Shown here in pieces: positions 1-7,958 of a DNA stretch of 32,513 nt. Source of the stretch: an uncultured Clostridia bacterium (GTDB taxonomy: Bacteria > Bacillota > Dehalobacteriia > UBA4068); contig CALYAP010000073.1 of the NCBI GenBank assembly GCA_944393575.1, positions 1 to 32,513 of the forward strand. The letters are read 5' to 3'. A model generated the notes under the pieces. That model was not told the origin of the DNA and searched no databases. It saw only the letters and a list, made by a program, of their open reading frames with translations. Positions within the stretch are counted from its first letter, which is position 1; each line of letters opens with the position of its first letter. Made by a program: the position numbers and the translations under genes.

Positions 1-303
1 GCCGGACATTATGGTTTGCTGTATAGTGAGGATCCTCCTTATCAGATTCTGGCTACTCCACAGATGAGCCCGGGTTATTTGTTGGCGCTGCACCGTGCGG
101 AGCGAGCCTTCAATGCTCTTTATAATAAAACCAAGGTTTACCGCAGCCAGCTGATCGATCTAGCTGAACGCTGCGGAGATGCCTTGAGCATCTATCAGCG
201 GGCTGCTGAACTGATGCCGCCGCGCGGGCTGAATCCAGCAGAGGCTGATCGGCTTGTCGCTCAACTGTGCATTGACCCAATAGGTGACTCTGTGGAGCAG
301 TAG
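1..303 (+). CDS. B12-binding-domain radical SAM protein, C-terminal fragment
   Basis: An open frame enters from the left edge with no start and ends at TAG 301-303, giving about the last 100 residues. The segment YSEDPPYQIL followed by ATPQMSPGYLLALHRAER and a helical region with NALYNKTKVYRSQL resembles the C-terminal domain (DUF4080 type) of cobalamin-binding radical SAM proteins, where a PPYxxLxTxxLS segment is followed by a helix carrying R/K-x-x-E and a YN stretch. The B12-binding and CxxxCxxC domains would lie outside the window, so the chemistry cannot be judged. A strong hairpin terminator follows 49 bases downstream. The family call is from pattern memory of this tail only and is moderate in certainty. 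Confidence 0.55.
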   Translation, partial: AGHYGLLYSEDPPYQILATPQMSPGYLLALHRAERAFNALYNKTKVYRSQLIDLAERCGDALSIYQRAAELMPPRGLNPAEADRLVAQLCIDPIGDSVEQ

Positions 304-351
304 AATTGCCATTAATACCGTTAAGAAAAGCTCTTCAAAATATCTTGATCT

Positions 352-392
352 AAATTAAAAGCTACGCACCAAAAGGGCGTAGCTTTTAATTT
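352..392. terminator. Intrinsic terminator, 16-bp perfect stem
   Basis: The arms at 352-367 and 377-392 are perfectly complementary (core AAAGCTACGC / GCGTAGCTTT) with a 9-base loop. The A-rich and T-rich ends of the stem supply a U tract on either strand, so it may work in both directions. It closes the partial radical SAM gene. Confidence 0.85.
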
Positions 393-519
393 GCTATCAG
401 AAAAGGTTTCTGTGAATAGCTGGGGGTGTTAAGTAGTTGCCAAGAAGTTAAGTAGATATTAGTTATGATTATTACGAGGAGCAGTTATGCCTTTTACCTA
501 CTGAAGCGGAGGAGCCAAT

Positions 520-684
520 TCAGACCATATTGCTCATCGTTCTGGTTTGCCATCCGCTCCTTGGTGGTTCCGTAAGAGCCGCTCGGAAGGAGAATACCAT
601 AGTTGCCAGGACAGCAATCCGCCGGAGTAATGCATTAATCAGCAGCTCCTTTTTGCAGTGCCAGCATGATACTCTTGACTTCAC
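520..684 (-). CDS. Small hypothetical ORF, possibly a gene remnant
   Basis: A 54-codon frame starts at GTG 684 on the minus strand, 9 bases after a perfect AGGAGG, and ends at TGA 520-522. The product begins MKSRVSCWHCKKELL and has no family I recognise. In a different minus-strand frame the same DNA encodes a longer, protein-like run ending at 494 (SYGTTKERMANQNDEQYGLN within it), interrupted upstream by a TAA. The pattern could mean a frameshifted remnant of a short gene lying downstream of the VIT-type gene, or a chance ORF. The remaining gene-free parts of 304-756 show only the terminator at 352-392. Confidence 0.25.
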   Translation of the reverse strand: MKSRVSCWHCKKELLINALLRRIAVLATMVFSFRAALTEPPRSGWQTRTMSNMV

Positions 685-756
685 CAAAATTATCCTCCTG
701 TTACATATCCTGGCAAATGTAAAAATAGAATGACAAATAATAGTTTTGTTGATTGG

Positions 757-1641
757 CTAGGCGTCGATGCCCAGCAGGTTTTTTGCCAGCAGCCCGATAA
801 CGAAAGCGATCACTGCTACGGATAGGGAGATTGCGGCCATTTCACCGAAGCGGCGCAGGAAAGGTTCGTCTTTGGCCACAGAGATATAATAATTGAAGAA
901 AATGATGATTAGAATCACGATAATGATCATCGCCACAAAAGCGGCGACATACATATGGATTGGGAACAGTAGATAGGGCAAGACCAATAATGCTACTGTT
1001 ATCAGGTAGGCGATGCCGGTATAGAGGCTTGATTTAAGAGCATTGGCATTGCCATTGGCGCGCTCAGCCAAATAGTTGGAGGCTGCCATCGATAGGGTGG
1101 CTGAGATGCCGGTGATGATCCCAGTCAAAGCGACCAGACGGGTGTTAGCCAGAGCAAAAGTCACACCGGCAATGGCTCCGGTCAGCTCCACTAGGGCGTC
1201 ATTAAGACCTAGCACCATTGATCCTACATACTGCAGCCGTTCCTCATCTAGCATTTCAGTCAATTCCGCTTCATGGCGTCGTTCATCAGCAAGGATCGCC
1301 CGCGCCTCCGGCAGTTCCTCGCTCATCTTTAGATAAGCCTCTTCAGCGAATTGTTCGTCTTTTTCCAGTGTTTTGAGTACAAAAGTAAAACCCAAAATAA
1401 CAGTTACCAGCTTCAGCCACAGGATTTTGCCTTTTTTAGGTTTTAGCTGCTCACCGGTATAGTTTCGCCAGGTTTCGGCATGGATTTTTTCGTCTGTAGC
1501 CATTTGCTGAAGCAATTCTTTATTTTTGCCATTTTTTTCCCGCTGTGCCATAAAAGCGTACATTATGGCGCCTGTTTCCTCATCGACCTGAGCTTTTCTG
1601 ATAGTAGCCATTAATTCAGGACTGATTTCTTGTTTATTCAT
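757..1641 (-). CDS. Ferritin-like / VIT1-CCC1 family fusion membrane protein
   Basis: The 294-residue protein has two parts. Residues 1-135 form a soluble ferritin/rubrerythrin-like helical domain with two ExxH signatures (E51-H54 and E120-H123) plus further glutamates (E21, E22, E100, E101) suited to a di-metal site. Residues 137-294 form a VIT1/CCC1-type transporter domain that starts GLNDALVELTGAIAG and holds about five membrane segments. Members of the family move Fe2+ or Mn2+ out of the cytoplasm (vacuole in plants and yeast, cell exterior in the bacterial MbfA type). The soluble domain probably senses or hands over metal to the channel. The ATG at 1639-1641 has only a weak upstream GAG-rich site. 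The gene stands alone on its strand, and no regulator is adjacent. Confidence 0.85.
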   Translation of the reverse strand: MNKQEISPELMATIRKAQVDEETGAIMYAFMAQREKNGKNKELLQQMATDEKIHAETWRNYTGEQLKPKKGKILWLKLVTVILGFTFVLKTLEKDEQFAEEAYLKMSEELPEARAILADERRHEAELTEMLDEERLQYVGSMVLGLNDALVELTGAIAGVTFALANTRLVALTGIITGISATLSMAASNYLAERANGNANALKSSLYTGIAYLITVALLVLPYLLFPIHMYVAAFVAMIIIVILIIIFFNYYISVAKDEPFLRRFGEMAAISLSVAVIAFVIGLLAKNLLGIDA

Positions 1642-1815
1642 AATAATACTCGCTTTCGGATGAATTTATTTGCCAAAAGTATCTCAAGCTATCAATTATG
1701 ACGGACCGTGCCATTATTCAGAAAACATTCACAGTATTTTCAGCAATTAGTTTTATACTGTGGCGCAGATACCGTTCTTGTGGCGAATATATTCTCTTTT
1801 TTGCCCTTTAATCCT

Positions 1816-1844
1816 GCACATTATCCGCTCTTGCTGCATATTAT
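1816..1844 (+). promoter_or_regulatory. Sigma-E-like sporulation promoter of yunB
   Basis: GCACATT (1816-1822), a 14-base spacer and CATATTAT (1837-1844) fit the mother-cell sigma-E pattern KMATATT-N14-CATACAnT at 6 of 7 and 6 of 7 informative positions. The SD AAAGGAGG (1856-1863) lies just downstream. B. subtilis yunB belongs to the sigma-E regulon, which supports the reading. This is a manual match, not a scored scan. Confidence 0.55.
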
Positions 1845-1868
1845 GTTGGCAACCAAAGGAGGAGCGGT

Positions 1869-2546
1869 ATGAATAAGTGGCGGGTGAAAAGGCGCAAACA
1901 AAAAAGAATCAGCTTCGGCCTCAAGCTGGTATTATTATTGGCCGCACTCGTCATCCTGCTCTTTGTCTTCGAGGCCAAGCTTTCGCCGGTTATCGAGGCC
2001 AAAGCTATGCAGCAAGTGCATAATATCGCCTTGAGCAAGATGGCTGCTGCTATTAATCAGCAGATCTCTGAGCATTCTGAGGCGGGAAATTATCACACTT
2101 TGATGCATATTGAACGGGATGAGCAGGGGAAGATAGTGATGATGACGGCAGATATGCCGCTTCTCAATACGCTGGTTGCCGGACTGATCGAGGATATTGA
2201 TAGCGCTTTGAATAATTTAGGCGAACAAGAATTGACTGTCCCGTTGATGTCGGTTACTGGCAGTAAACTGCTTTCTTCCATCGGGCCTGATATCCCTATC
2301 CATATCTCCGGTATCGCCACGCCGAGTGTCAAGCTCAGTGACAGCTTTGTCTCCGCGGGCATAAACCAGACTAAACACAGCATATATTTGGAAGTAGAGG
2401 CTGAGCTGCAAGTGGCGGTGCCCTTCCAGCAGGAAACCTGTACTGTTGCGACTAAGGTGCTGTTAGCCGAGGGCATTTTTATTGGCGATGTGCCGGAAAC
2501 ATTTTTGCAGCTTGATACGTCAAATGGTTTACCATGGGAACAATAA
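1869..2546 (+). CDS. yunB: Sporulation protein YunB
   Basis: This 225-residue protein has a basic N-terminus (KWRVKRRKQKR), one membrane segment at about residues 20-37, and an extracytoplasmic domain with a helical MQQVHNIALSKMAAAINQQI region, as in the YunB family. YunB is made in the mother cell and is needed for full spore formation, but its biochemical role is not known. Start ATG 1869 follows AAAGGAGG by 5 bases. A sigma-E-like promoter lies immediately upstream. The next gene (a penicillin-binding protein) has its own sigma-A promoter in the 136-base gap, so yunB appears to be monocistronic. An overlapping minus-strand ORF is a shadow. Confidence 0.85.
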   Translation: MNKWRVKRRKQKRISFGLKLVLLLAALVILLFVFEAKLSPVIEAKAMQQVHNIALSKMAAAINQQISEHSEAGNYHTLMHIERDEQGKIVMMTADMPLLNTLVAGLIEDIDSALNNLGEQELTVPLMSVTGSKLLSSIGPDIPIHISGIATPSVKLSDSFVSAGINQTKHSIYLEVEAELQVAVPFQQETCTVATKVLLAEGIFIGDVPETFLQLDTSNGLPWEQ

Positions 2547-2566
2547 TCGGCTAATTCGACTATGGA

Positions 2567-2595
2567 TTGCCATTCTAGCATGCCTGTGATATAAT
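2567..2595 (+). promoter_or_regulatory. Sigma-A promoter of the class A PBP gene
   Basis: TTGCCA (2567-2572), a 17-base spacer and a perfect TATAAT (2590-2595) lie about 88 bases before the start codon. No terminator separates yunB from this promoter. Confidence 0.75.
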
Positions 2596-2682
2596 AAGCT
2601 AGATTAAGACTGCGGGTAACATGCGTTTTAATCGGTTAATAGCATTTTATTTAAGAAAGATTTTCTCCAGTGGAGGTTTGAT

Positions 2683-5484
2683 ATGAGTAATAAAAAAGAG
2701 GACAAGCCCAACCGCCAAGTAGCGGAACAGGGAAATTCTATACCTAAAAAACGTAAGAAGAAAGGTAAAAAGAGAGTTCTCCTTACTATTTTGATGGTTT
2801 TTCTGTTGATCTGCCTCGTGGCCTGTTTGGCAGTGGGTATCTATGTGATTTCGATTGCCGCTGAGCTGCCGGATATTACCGCTGAGGATCTTGTTCAGGC
2901 TCAGACCAGCTTCGTTTATGACCAGATGGGAACGGAGGTGGCGGCCTTGCATGGCGCGGAGAACCGTGTCGCAGTGTCGCTGGATGAGATGCCTGATTAT
3001 TTGATTGACATGGTCATCGCTTCCGAGGACGAGCGTTTTTATGACCACAACGGCGTGGATGTTAAGGGCGTTATTAGAGCGGTAATAGTCAATATTACCG
3101 ATAGCTTCAGCAGCGGTGAAGTAGCAACAACCCAGGGCGCCTCTACTATTACCATGCAGCTGGTCAGAAACGTTATTGACGACCGTGAAATGACCATCAC
3201 CCGTAAGATCAAAGAGGCTCTCCTCGCCATAGAATTCGAGAAGAAATACGATAAGGATGAGATCCTTTACTATTATCTCAATGAGATTTACCTTGGTCCG
3301 AATATTTATGGTATGCAGGCTGCGGCTAACTATTATTTCAATAAAGATGTCGGTGATATCACGATGGCCGAGGCAGCTCTCCTGGTCGGTTTGATCCGCA
3401 GCCCGGGATATTATTCACCTTATGATAATCCGGACCGCGCTTTGAATATCCGCAACACCGTGCTTAATCTGTTAGCTGAATACGATTCAGAAAAATATGG
3501 CGTTAGCGCCATTGAGGCCAAGTCTGATGCCTTAGTTGTTTATGAGGGTGACGATGACTCTGGTGCTGATTATCAGTATCCATGGTATGTCGATTATGTC
3601 ATCTCTGAGGCTTCTGACATTTTGGAAGAATTGAACATGGATTCTTCTGCTGTTTATACCGGCGGTTTGCATATCTACACCGCTTTGGATGTCAATGTCC
3701 AACGGGCGATGGAAGAGGCCTATGCTGATGATGATAACTTCCCATCTTCGTCGACTGGTGATATCGTTGAATCAGCTATGGCGATTACCGATCCTAACAC
3801 CGGCCAGATCAAAGGTCTGGTAGGCGGACGTGTTTATGAGACCCGCCGCGGCTTTAATAGGGCTGTTGATCTGGTGCGTTCGCCTGGTTCAACGATCAAG
3901 CCGATCGTAGCCTATGGTCCTGCGGTGGCGCTAGGCTATGGCTCTGGTACCGTCATTGATGATTCGCCGACCACCTTTGGCGATTGGAGTCCTAAAAATG
4001 ATGACTGGACTTATAAGGGCCGTATCACTATGCGTCAGGCTTTAGTAGAATCGCGCAATATCTGCGCAGTGAAAATACTACAGATGATAGGCGAAGATGT
4101 CGGTTGGGAATATGGTGTTAAGATGGGTCTGCCCTTGGTCGCATCTGATGCTAACTTGGCTTTGGCTTTAGGCGGTTTGACGTATGGCGTTTCTCCGTTA
4201 GATATGGCTGCTGCTTTCTCCACCTTCGCCAATGAGGGTGTGTTTACTGAACCATATGCTATTACGAAGATTACCGATGCTCAAGGCAATGTGATTTATA
4301 CTGCTGAGCCGGAACTAACTGATGTCATGTCCGATGCCGCAGCTTATATTGTTACCGATATGTTGACTGATGCTGTACGCTATGGTACTGGTAGTGCTGC
4401 TGGTATCAGCGGTTGGCAGGTAGCTGGTAAGACTGGTACTAACGGGCTGCCGGATCCTGATGAAGACCCGGATTATGCCGGTAAGTCAGGTAATAAAGAC
4501 GCTTGGTTCGTCGGCTATACCACTGCGCTCTCCGGTGCGGTATGGATGGGCTATGATGATAAGAAAGACGATGACGGCAATCTGCAGTATCTCTCCATCT
4601 ATGGCGGTAGTTATCCAGCCAGACTCTTCCAAGAAGTGATGAGTAAGGCTTTGGAAAATTATGAAAACAAGAGCTTTGAACGTCCTGCTAGTGTCAAGAG
4701 CTCTAGTGTGGATACCAAAGTCGGCGGCTCACCTACTGAACTGACTCCGGATGCGTACATCCGATCGGAGCTGTATGAAGAGGGGTATGCTCCCTTTTCT
4801 GACGGGTCTGTAGAATGGGTATCAACTGAGGTTTGTGCTGATACCGGAGCTTTGGCTAGTCCCTATTGTCCAAATAAAACCCAAGGGGTATACCTTCAAT
4901 CTACCACTGGTGCTACTATCAGCACCAGTGTAGCTGATTATAACCTCTATGTTACCTCTTCAGTGTGTACTACCCACACCACTCCGCAAGCTGGTCTCCA
5001 TGCAGTTTATGTCTGTACGGACCCCCGGCATAACGGGGAGATCGTGCTAGCTAATATCCCAGGTATAAATGGCTCTGGCGGCTGCCCAGAGGAATATCGT
5101 GAGATCCGCTATTATTCATCGGCCTATACTCCTTCCACTTATTGTGCTTTGGAGGATCACCAGGTCACCGGCGGACAGGATGATAGTATCGTTGATGATA
5201 ATACGGATAGCGATGAGGATTTAGAAACGCCATATAATTTAAGCTATAATGTTGGTAATGGTATCACCATTTATTGGGAGGATGGCAATGACAGCTCGAC
5301 TACCACTTATGTAGTTGAACGTTATGTCGATGGTGGTGAGCGGACAAAGAATTGGAGCAATGGACGCAGCTATACCGATACTAATGTCAGCCCCGGCCAC
5401 ACCTACACTTATAGCGTTTATGCGTATAATCAAAATACCAATAAAACTAGCGGATGGTCCGACCAGGTGACTGTCAGCTATTAA
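2683..5484 (+). CDS. Class A penicillin-binding protein (PBP1A type) with C-terminal FN3 domain
   Basis: This bifunctional peptidoglycan synthase has 933 residues. A lysine-rich cytoplasmic N-terminus precedes one membrane anchor (about 31-59). The GT51 glycosyltransferase domain carries EDERFYDHNGVD (115-126) and the QGASTITMQL motif (151-160). The transpeptidase domain has the catalytic serine in SPGSTIKP (S403, K406), SRN (457-459) and KTGT (583-586). A Cys-containing segment (CADTGALASPYCPNKTQG) follows, then an acidic linker and a fibronectin type III-like domain at about 838-933. It acts at the outer face of the membrane, extending and crosslinking glycan strands. Start ATG 2683 follows GTGGAGG. 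All catalytic motifs are intact. The C-terminal FN3 domain probably contacts wall polymers; that role is inferred. Confidence 0.93.
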   Translation: MSNKKEDKPNRQVAEQGNSIPKKRKKKGKKRVLLTILMVFLLICLVACLAVGIYVISIAAELPDITAEDLVQAQTSFVYDQMGTEVAALHGAENRVAVSLDEMPDYLIDMVIASEDERFYDHNGVDVKGVIRAVIVNITDSFSSGEVATTQGASTITMQLVRNVIDDREMTITRKIKEALLAIEFEKKYDKDEILYYYLNEIYLGPNIYGMQAAANYYFNKDVGDITMAEAALLVGLIRSPGYYSPYDNPDRALNIRNTVLNLLAEYDSEKYGVSAIEAKSDALVVYEGDDDSGADYQYPWYVDYVISEASDILEELNMDSSAVYTGGLHIYTALDVNVQRAMEEAYADDDNFPSSSTGDIVESAMAITDPNTGQIKGLVGGRVYETRRGFNRAVDLVRSPGSTIKPIVAYGPAVALGYGSGTVIDDSPTTFGDWSPKNDDWTYKGRITMRQALVESRNICAVKILQMIGEDVGWEYGVKMGLPLVASDANLALALGGLTYGVSPLDMAAAFSTFANEGVFTEPYAITKITDAQGNVIYTAEPELTDVMSDAAAYIVTDMLTDAVRYGTGSAAGISGWQVAGKTGTNGLPDPDEDPDYAGKSGNKDAWFVGYTTALSGAVWMGYDDKKDDDGNLQYLSIYGGSYPARLFQEVMSKALENYENKSFERPASVKSSSVDTKVGGSPTELTPDAYIRSELYEEGYAPFSDGSVEWVSTEVCADTGALASPYCPNKTQGVYLQSTTGATISTSVADYNLYVTSSVCTTHTTPQAGLHAVYVCTDPRHNGEIVLANIPGINGSGGCPEEYREIRYYSSAYTPSTYCALEDHQVTGGQDDSIVDDNTDSDEDLETPYNLSYNVGNGITIYWEDGNDSSTTTYVVERYVDGGERTKNWSNGRSYTDTNVSPGHTYTYSVYAYNQNTNKTSGWSDQVTVSY

Positions 5485-5505
5485 TGCGAAAGAGGACGAT
5501 AGTTG

Positions 5506-6699
5506 ATGAAATCATATGAGGAAATAAATGCCAAGATTCGTGCTGGTAAGGCAGTAGTGGTTACCGCAGAAGAGGTGATCCATATCGCCAAAGATATCGG
5601 CATCAAAGAAGCTGCCCAAAAGATAGATGTTGTCACTACTGGTACTTTTGGCATCATGTGCAGCTCCGGCGCTTTTCTCAATTTTTGGCATACCAAACCC
5701 AAGATCAAAATGCAGCGGGTCTGGCTGGATAATGTTCCAGCTTATGGCGGCTTAGCGGCTGTTGATTGTTATTTGGGTGCTACTGAGCTTGATATCAACG
5801 ATCCTGCTAATACTCATCATCCTGGTAATTTCCGTCATGGCGGCGGCCATGTAATTGAAGACCTGATCGCTGGTAGGGAAGTGAAGCTGCGGGCAGAAGC
5901 CTATGGCACTGATTGTTATCCGCGGCGTACTTATGAGCAGACAATTACGATTAATGATTTGCGGCAGGCTTTTATCTTCAGCCCGCGTAATTGTTATCAG
6001 AACTATAATGTAGCCACTAACTGCAGCGACCAAACCATCTATACTTATATGGGAGTGCTAAAGCCCCATATGGCTAATATCCATTATTCCAGTGCTGGCC
6101 AACTATCACCGTTGCTTAATGATCCGTATTATCGCAGCATCGGTATTGGTACACATATCTTTTTGGGCGGCGGCGAGGGCTTTGTGGCCTGGCCTGGTAC
6201 CCAGCATGCACCTAGCGATCCGCGTAATGAGCGTGGTATTCCTTTAGGCGGCGCCGGCACTCTGGCTGTCATCGGCGATATGAAGCAGATGGACGCCCGT
6301 TTTATTCGCGGCGTATCAGTGACTGGCTATGGCGTTTCCTTGATGGTAGGCATTGGCGTGCCGATTCCGATACTTGATGAAGATATGCTTTATTACACTA
6401 CTGTTGAGGATAAGGATATCCAGGCTCCATTATGCGACTATGGCCCGGATGGCTATCCTACCGGCGAGCCCTGCACTTTAGGCTATCTGAATTATGCTGA
6501 GCTCAAAAGCGGCGAAGTTGAATTTGAGGGCAAGAAGATCCGCACCGCACCGCTGTCCAGCTACTCTAAAGCCCAGGAAATAGCCGGAACGCTTAAGCAA
6601 TGGATCAGCGATGGCAAGTTTGAACTGGGACAGCCCAGCCGCCTGATCCCGGGTGACAGCAGCTTCATCCGTAAGGAGGACCGTCATGACAACGAATAA
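5506..6699 (+). CDS. Homocysteine biosynthesis protein, HcyBio/DUF39 family (COG1900)
   Basis: The 397-residue protein matches the HcyBio family (methanogen MA1821 type), which acts with a NIL-ferredoxin to make homocysteine from aspartate semialdehyde and sulfide. The family's two hallmark cysteines are visible: C52 in GTFGIMCSSGAF and C137 in GTDCYPRR; persulfide chemistry on such cysteines has been proposed. GGGEGFVAWPGTQH and a glycine-rich segment (GIPLGGAGTLAV) also fit. No C-terminal CBS pair is present. ATG 5506 is chosen over in-frame TTG 5503 because AGAGGA lies at a better distance. The stop codon overlaps the start of the next gene by 14 bases, so the two are translationally coupled. 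The gene begins 21 bases after the PBP gene, so readthrough from that promoter is likely. Confidence 0.85.
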   Translation: MKSYEEINAKIRAGKAVVVTAEEVIHIAKDIGIKEAAQKIDVVTTGTFGIMCSSGAFLNFWHTKPKIKMQRVWLDNVPAYGGLAAVDCYLGATELDINDPANTHHPGNFRHGGGHVIEDLIAGREVKLRAEAYGTDCYPRRTYEQTITINDLRQAFIFSPRNCYQNYNVATNCSDQTIYTYMGVLKPHMANIHYSSAGQLSPLLNDPYYRSIGIGTHIFLGGGEGFVAWPGTQHAPSDPRNERGIPLGGAGTLAVIGDMKQMDARFIRGVSVTGYGVSLMVGIGVPIPILDEDMLYYTTVEDKDIQAPLCDYGPDGYPTGEPCTLGYLNYAELKSGEVEFEGKKIRTAPLSSYSKAQEIAGTLKQWISDGKFELGQPSRLIPGDSSFIRKEDRHDNE

Positions 6700-7105
6700 T
6701 ATCACCCAAAATGTTATCCTGCGTTATTCTCCTGATCTGGTCGGCGACCCCATCGTCTATTTGCTGGTCAAGGAGTATGACCTGATTCCGAATATCATCA
6801 AGGCTTCCGTGAATCCAGATAAGGAAGGTTATATTTTACTGGGCTTGACCGGCGAAAAAGAGAATTATAAGCGGGCTATTGAGCGGCTCCAAGAAATCGG
6901 CATCAGCGTCCAATCTTTGGTAGACCGGGTCAACTGGGATGAAGATAAATGCACCCAATGCGGAGCTTGCACTGCTGTTTGTCCTTCTCAGGCCTTAAGC
7001 CTCCAACGGCCGGAGATGACGGTGACCTTTGACGGCGATAAATGCGTGGTTTGCCATATGTGCATTCAGGCCTGCCCGGTTAATGCCGTCACCCTGGATT
7101 TCTAG
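6686..7105 (+). CDS. NIL-domain 2[4Fe-4S] ferredoxin (MA1822-like)
   Basis: The 139-residue protein joins a NIL domain (about 7-80; the ligand-binding fold also seen in methionine ABC transporters) to two [4Fe-4S] motifs: C89-C92-C95-C99 and C120-C123-C126-C130, each ending in CP. In Methanosarcina the equivalent protein partners COG1900 in homocysteine formation and is thought to supply electrons for reducing a persulfide or thioaldehyde intermediate. ATG 6686 follows AAGGAGG by 6 bases. A longer in-frame start at 6653 exists, but the SD position argues against it. It overlaps the HcyBio gene by 14 bases and is followed 11 bases later by the UPF0280 gene, so the three form one operon. Confidence 0.85.
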   Translation: MTTNNITQNVILRYSPDLVGDPIVYLLVKEYDLIPNIIKASVNPDKEGYILLGLTGEKENYKRAIERLQEIGISVQSLVDRVNWDEDKCTQCGACTAVCPSQALSLQRPEMTVTFDGDKCVVCHMCIQACPVNAVTLDF

Positions 7106-7116
7106 CCGGAGGAAAT

Positions 7117-7860
7117 ATGATCGAAGAGCGAAGTTACCGGCTGCTTTTCCCCTCAGAGCTGGAGCAGCATATGCTGGTAGTCGGTGAGACTGATCTGGCC
7201 ATCTGCCTGCCGAAAAATATTTGGAATGAGGCTGTGGAAAAGGGACTGCGAGATAAGATCATAGAGCACCGGCAATATTTGCAGGATTTTATCGTGGAGT
7301 ATCCTCAGTTTGCTGCCAGTCATCAGCCGTTAGAGGTTCCGCTAGCAGCGCCTCCTGTAGTACAAAAGATGGCGGCGGCAGCTAAAGCCGCAGGAGTGGG
7401 CCCTATGGCTGCTGTGGCGGGATATTTTTCTCAGCTAGCGGGGGAGTATCTTAATCGGCTGCCGGGGTGTAGCGAAATCATCGTCGAAAATGGCGGCGAT
7501 ATTTTTATTGCCAGCACTCAGGAACGAATCATCGGTGTTTACGCCGGCAAGGAAAATCCCTTTACCGGTAAAATAGCAGTGCGGCTGGCAGCAGAGTTGT
7601 TCCCTTGCGGAGTATGTACCAGTTCAGGTACTGTTGGCAGCAGTTTTAGTTATGGTGTGGCTGATGCTGCGATGATCGTGGCTCCAGATACTGCTTTAGC
7701 TGATGCAGTAGCTACAGCTGCGGCTAATCTGGTTAAAGATGGCGATTGCGTTGCAGCAGCTTGTAATTATGCGATGAGTATTCCCACCGTTCAGGCAGCT
7801 CTGATCGTCTGCGGCGATCAATTGGCAGCTGCTGGACAATTGGAGCTGGTGCAAATTTAA
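7117..7860 (+). CDS. UPF0280 family protein (COG2122, MA1715-like)
   Basis: The 247-residue protein has UPF0280/ApbE-like features: an N-terminal ERSYRLLF strand, a central segment around GVGPMAAVAGYFSQLAGEYL, and ENGGDIFI followed by VYAGKENPF, then CTSSGTVGSSFSYGVADAAMIVA. This is the fold of ApbE flavin transferases with altered active-site residues. In methanogens and sulfate reducers, COG2122 genes co-occur with COG1900 and NIL-ferredoxin genes, and MA1715 has been linked to sulfide-dependent homocysteine synthesis. The biochemical step is unknown. ATG 7117 follows CCGGAGGAAAT. It ends the three-gene operon; a new promoter for yebC follows within 30 bases. Confidence 0.8.
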   Translation: MIEERSYRLLFPSELEQHMLVVGETDLAICLPKNIWNEAVEKGLRDKIIEHRQYLQDFIVEYPQFAASHQPLEVPLAAPPVVQKMAAAAKAAGVGPMAAVAGYFSQLAGEYLNRLPGCSEIIVENGGDIFIASTQERIIGVYAGKENPFTGKIAVRLAAELFPCGVCTSSGTVGSSFSYGVADAAMIVAPDTALADAVATAAANLVKDGDCVAAACNYAMSIPTVQAALIVCGDQLAAAGQLELVQI

Positions 7861-7888
7861 GTCTGACAGATCTTTTGCAGGAAAAGAC

Positions 7889-7917
7889 TTGTGCATCAGC
7901 TGTTTTTTATTTATAAT
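7889..7917 (+). promoter_or_regulatory. Sigma-A promoter of yebC
   Basis: TTGTGC (7889-7894), a 17-base spacer and a perfect TATAAT (7912-7917) lie 42 bases before the yebC start, with an AAAGGGGA ribosome binding site between. Confidence 0.75.
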
Positions 7918-7958
7918 TTTATAGTAAGCAATAAATTTATATCAAAGGGGAATGATTT

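Noticed and set aside
530-733. 67-codon plus-strand frame
   Set aside because: Starts at a non-ATG codon without an SD and is opposite a minus-strand frame with a perfect SD; composition does not suggest a protein.
2093-2581. 162-codon minus-strand frame across yunB
   Set aside because: Antisense to yunB, low-complexity serine-rich translation with no SD; shadow.
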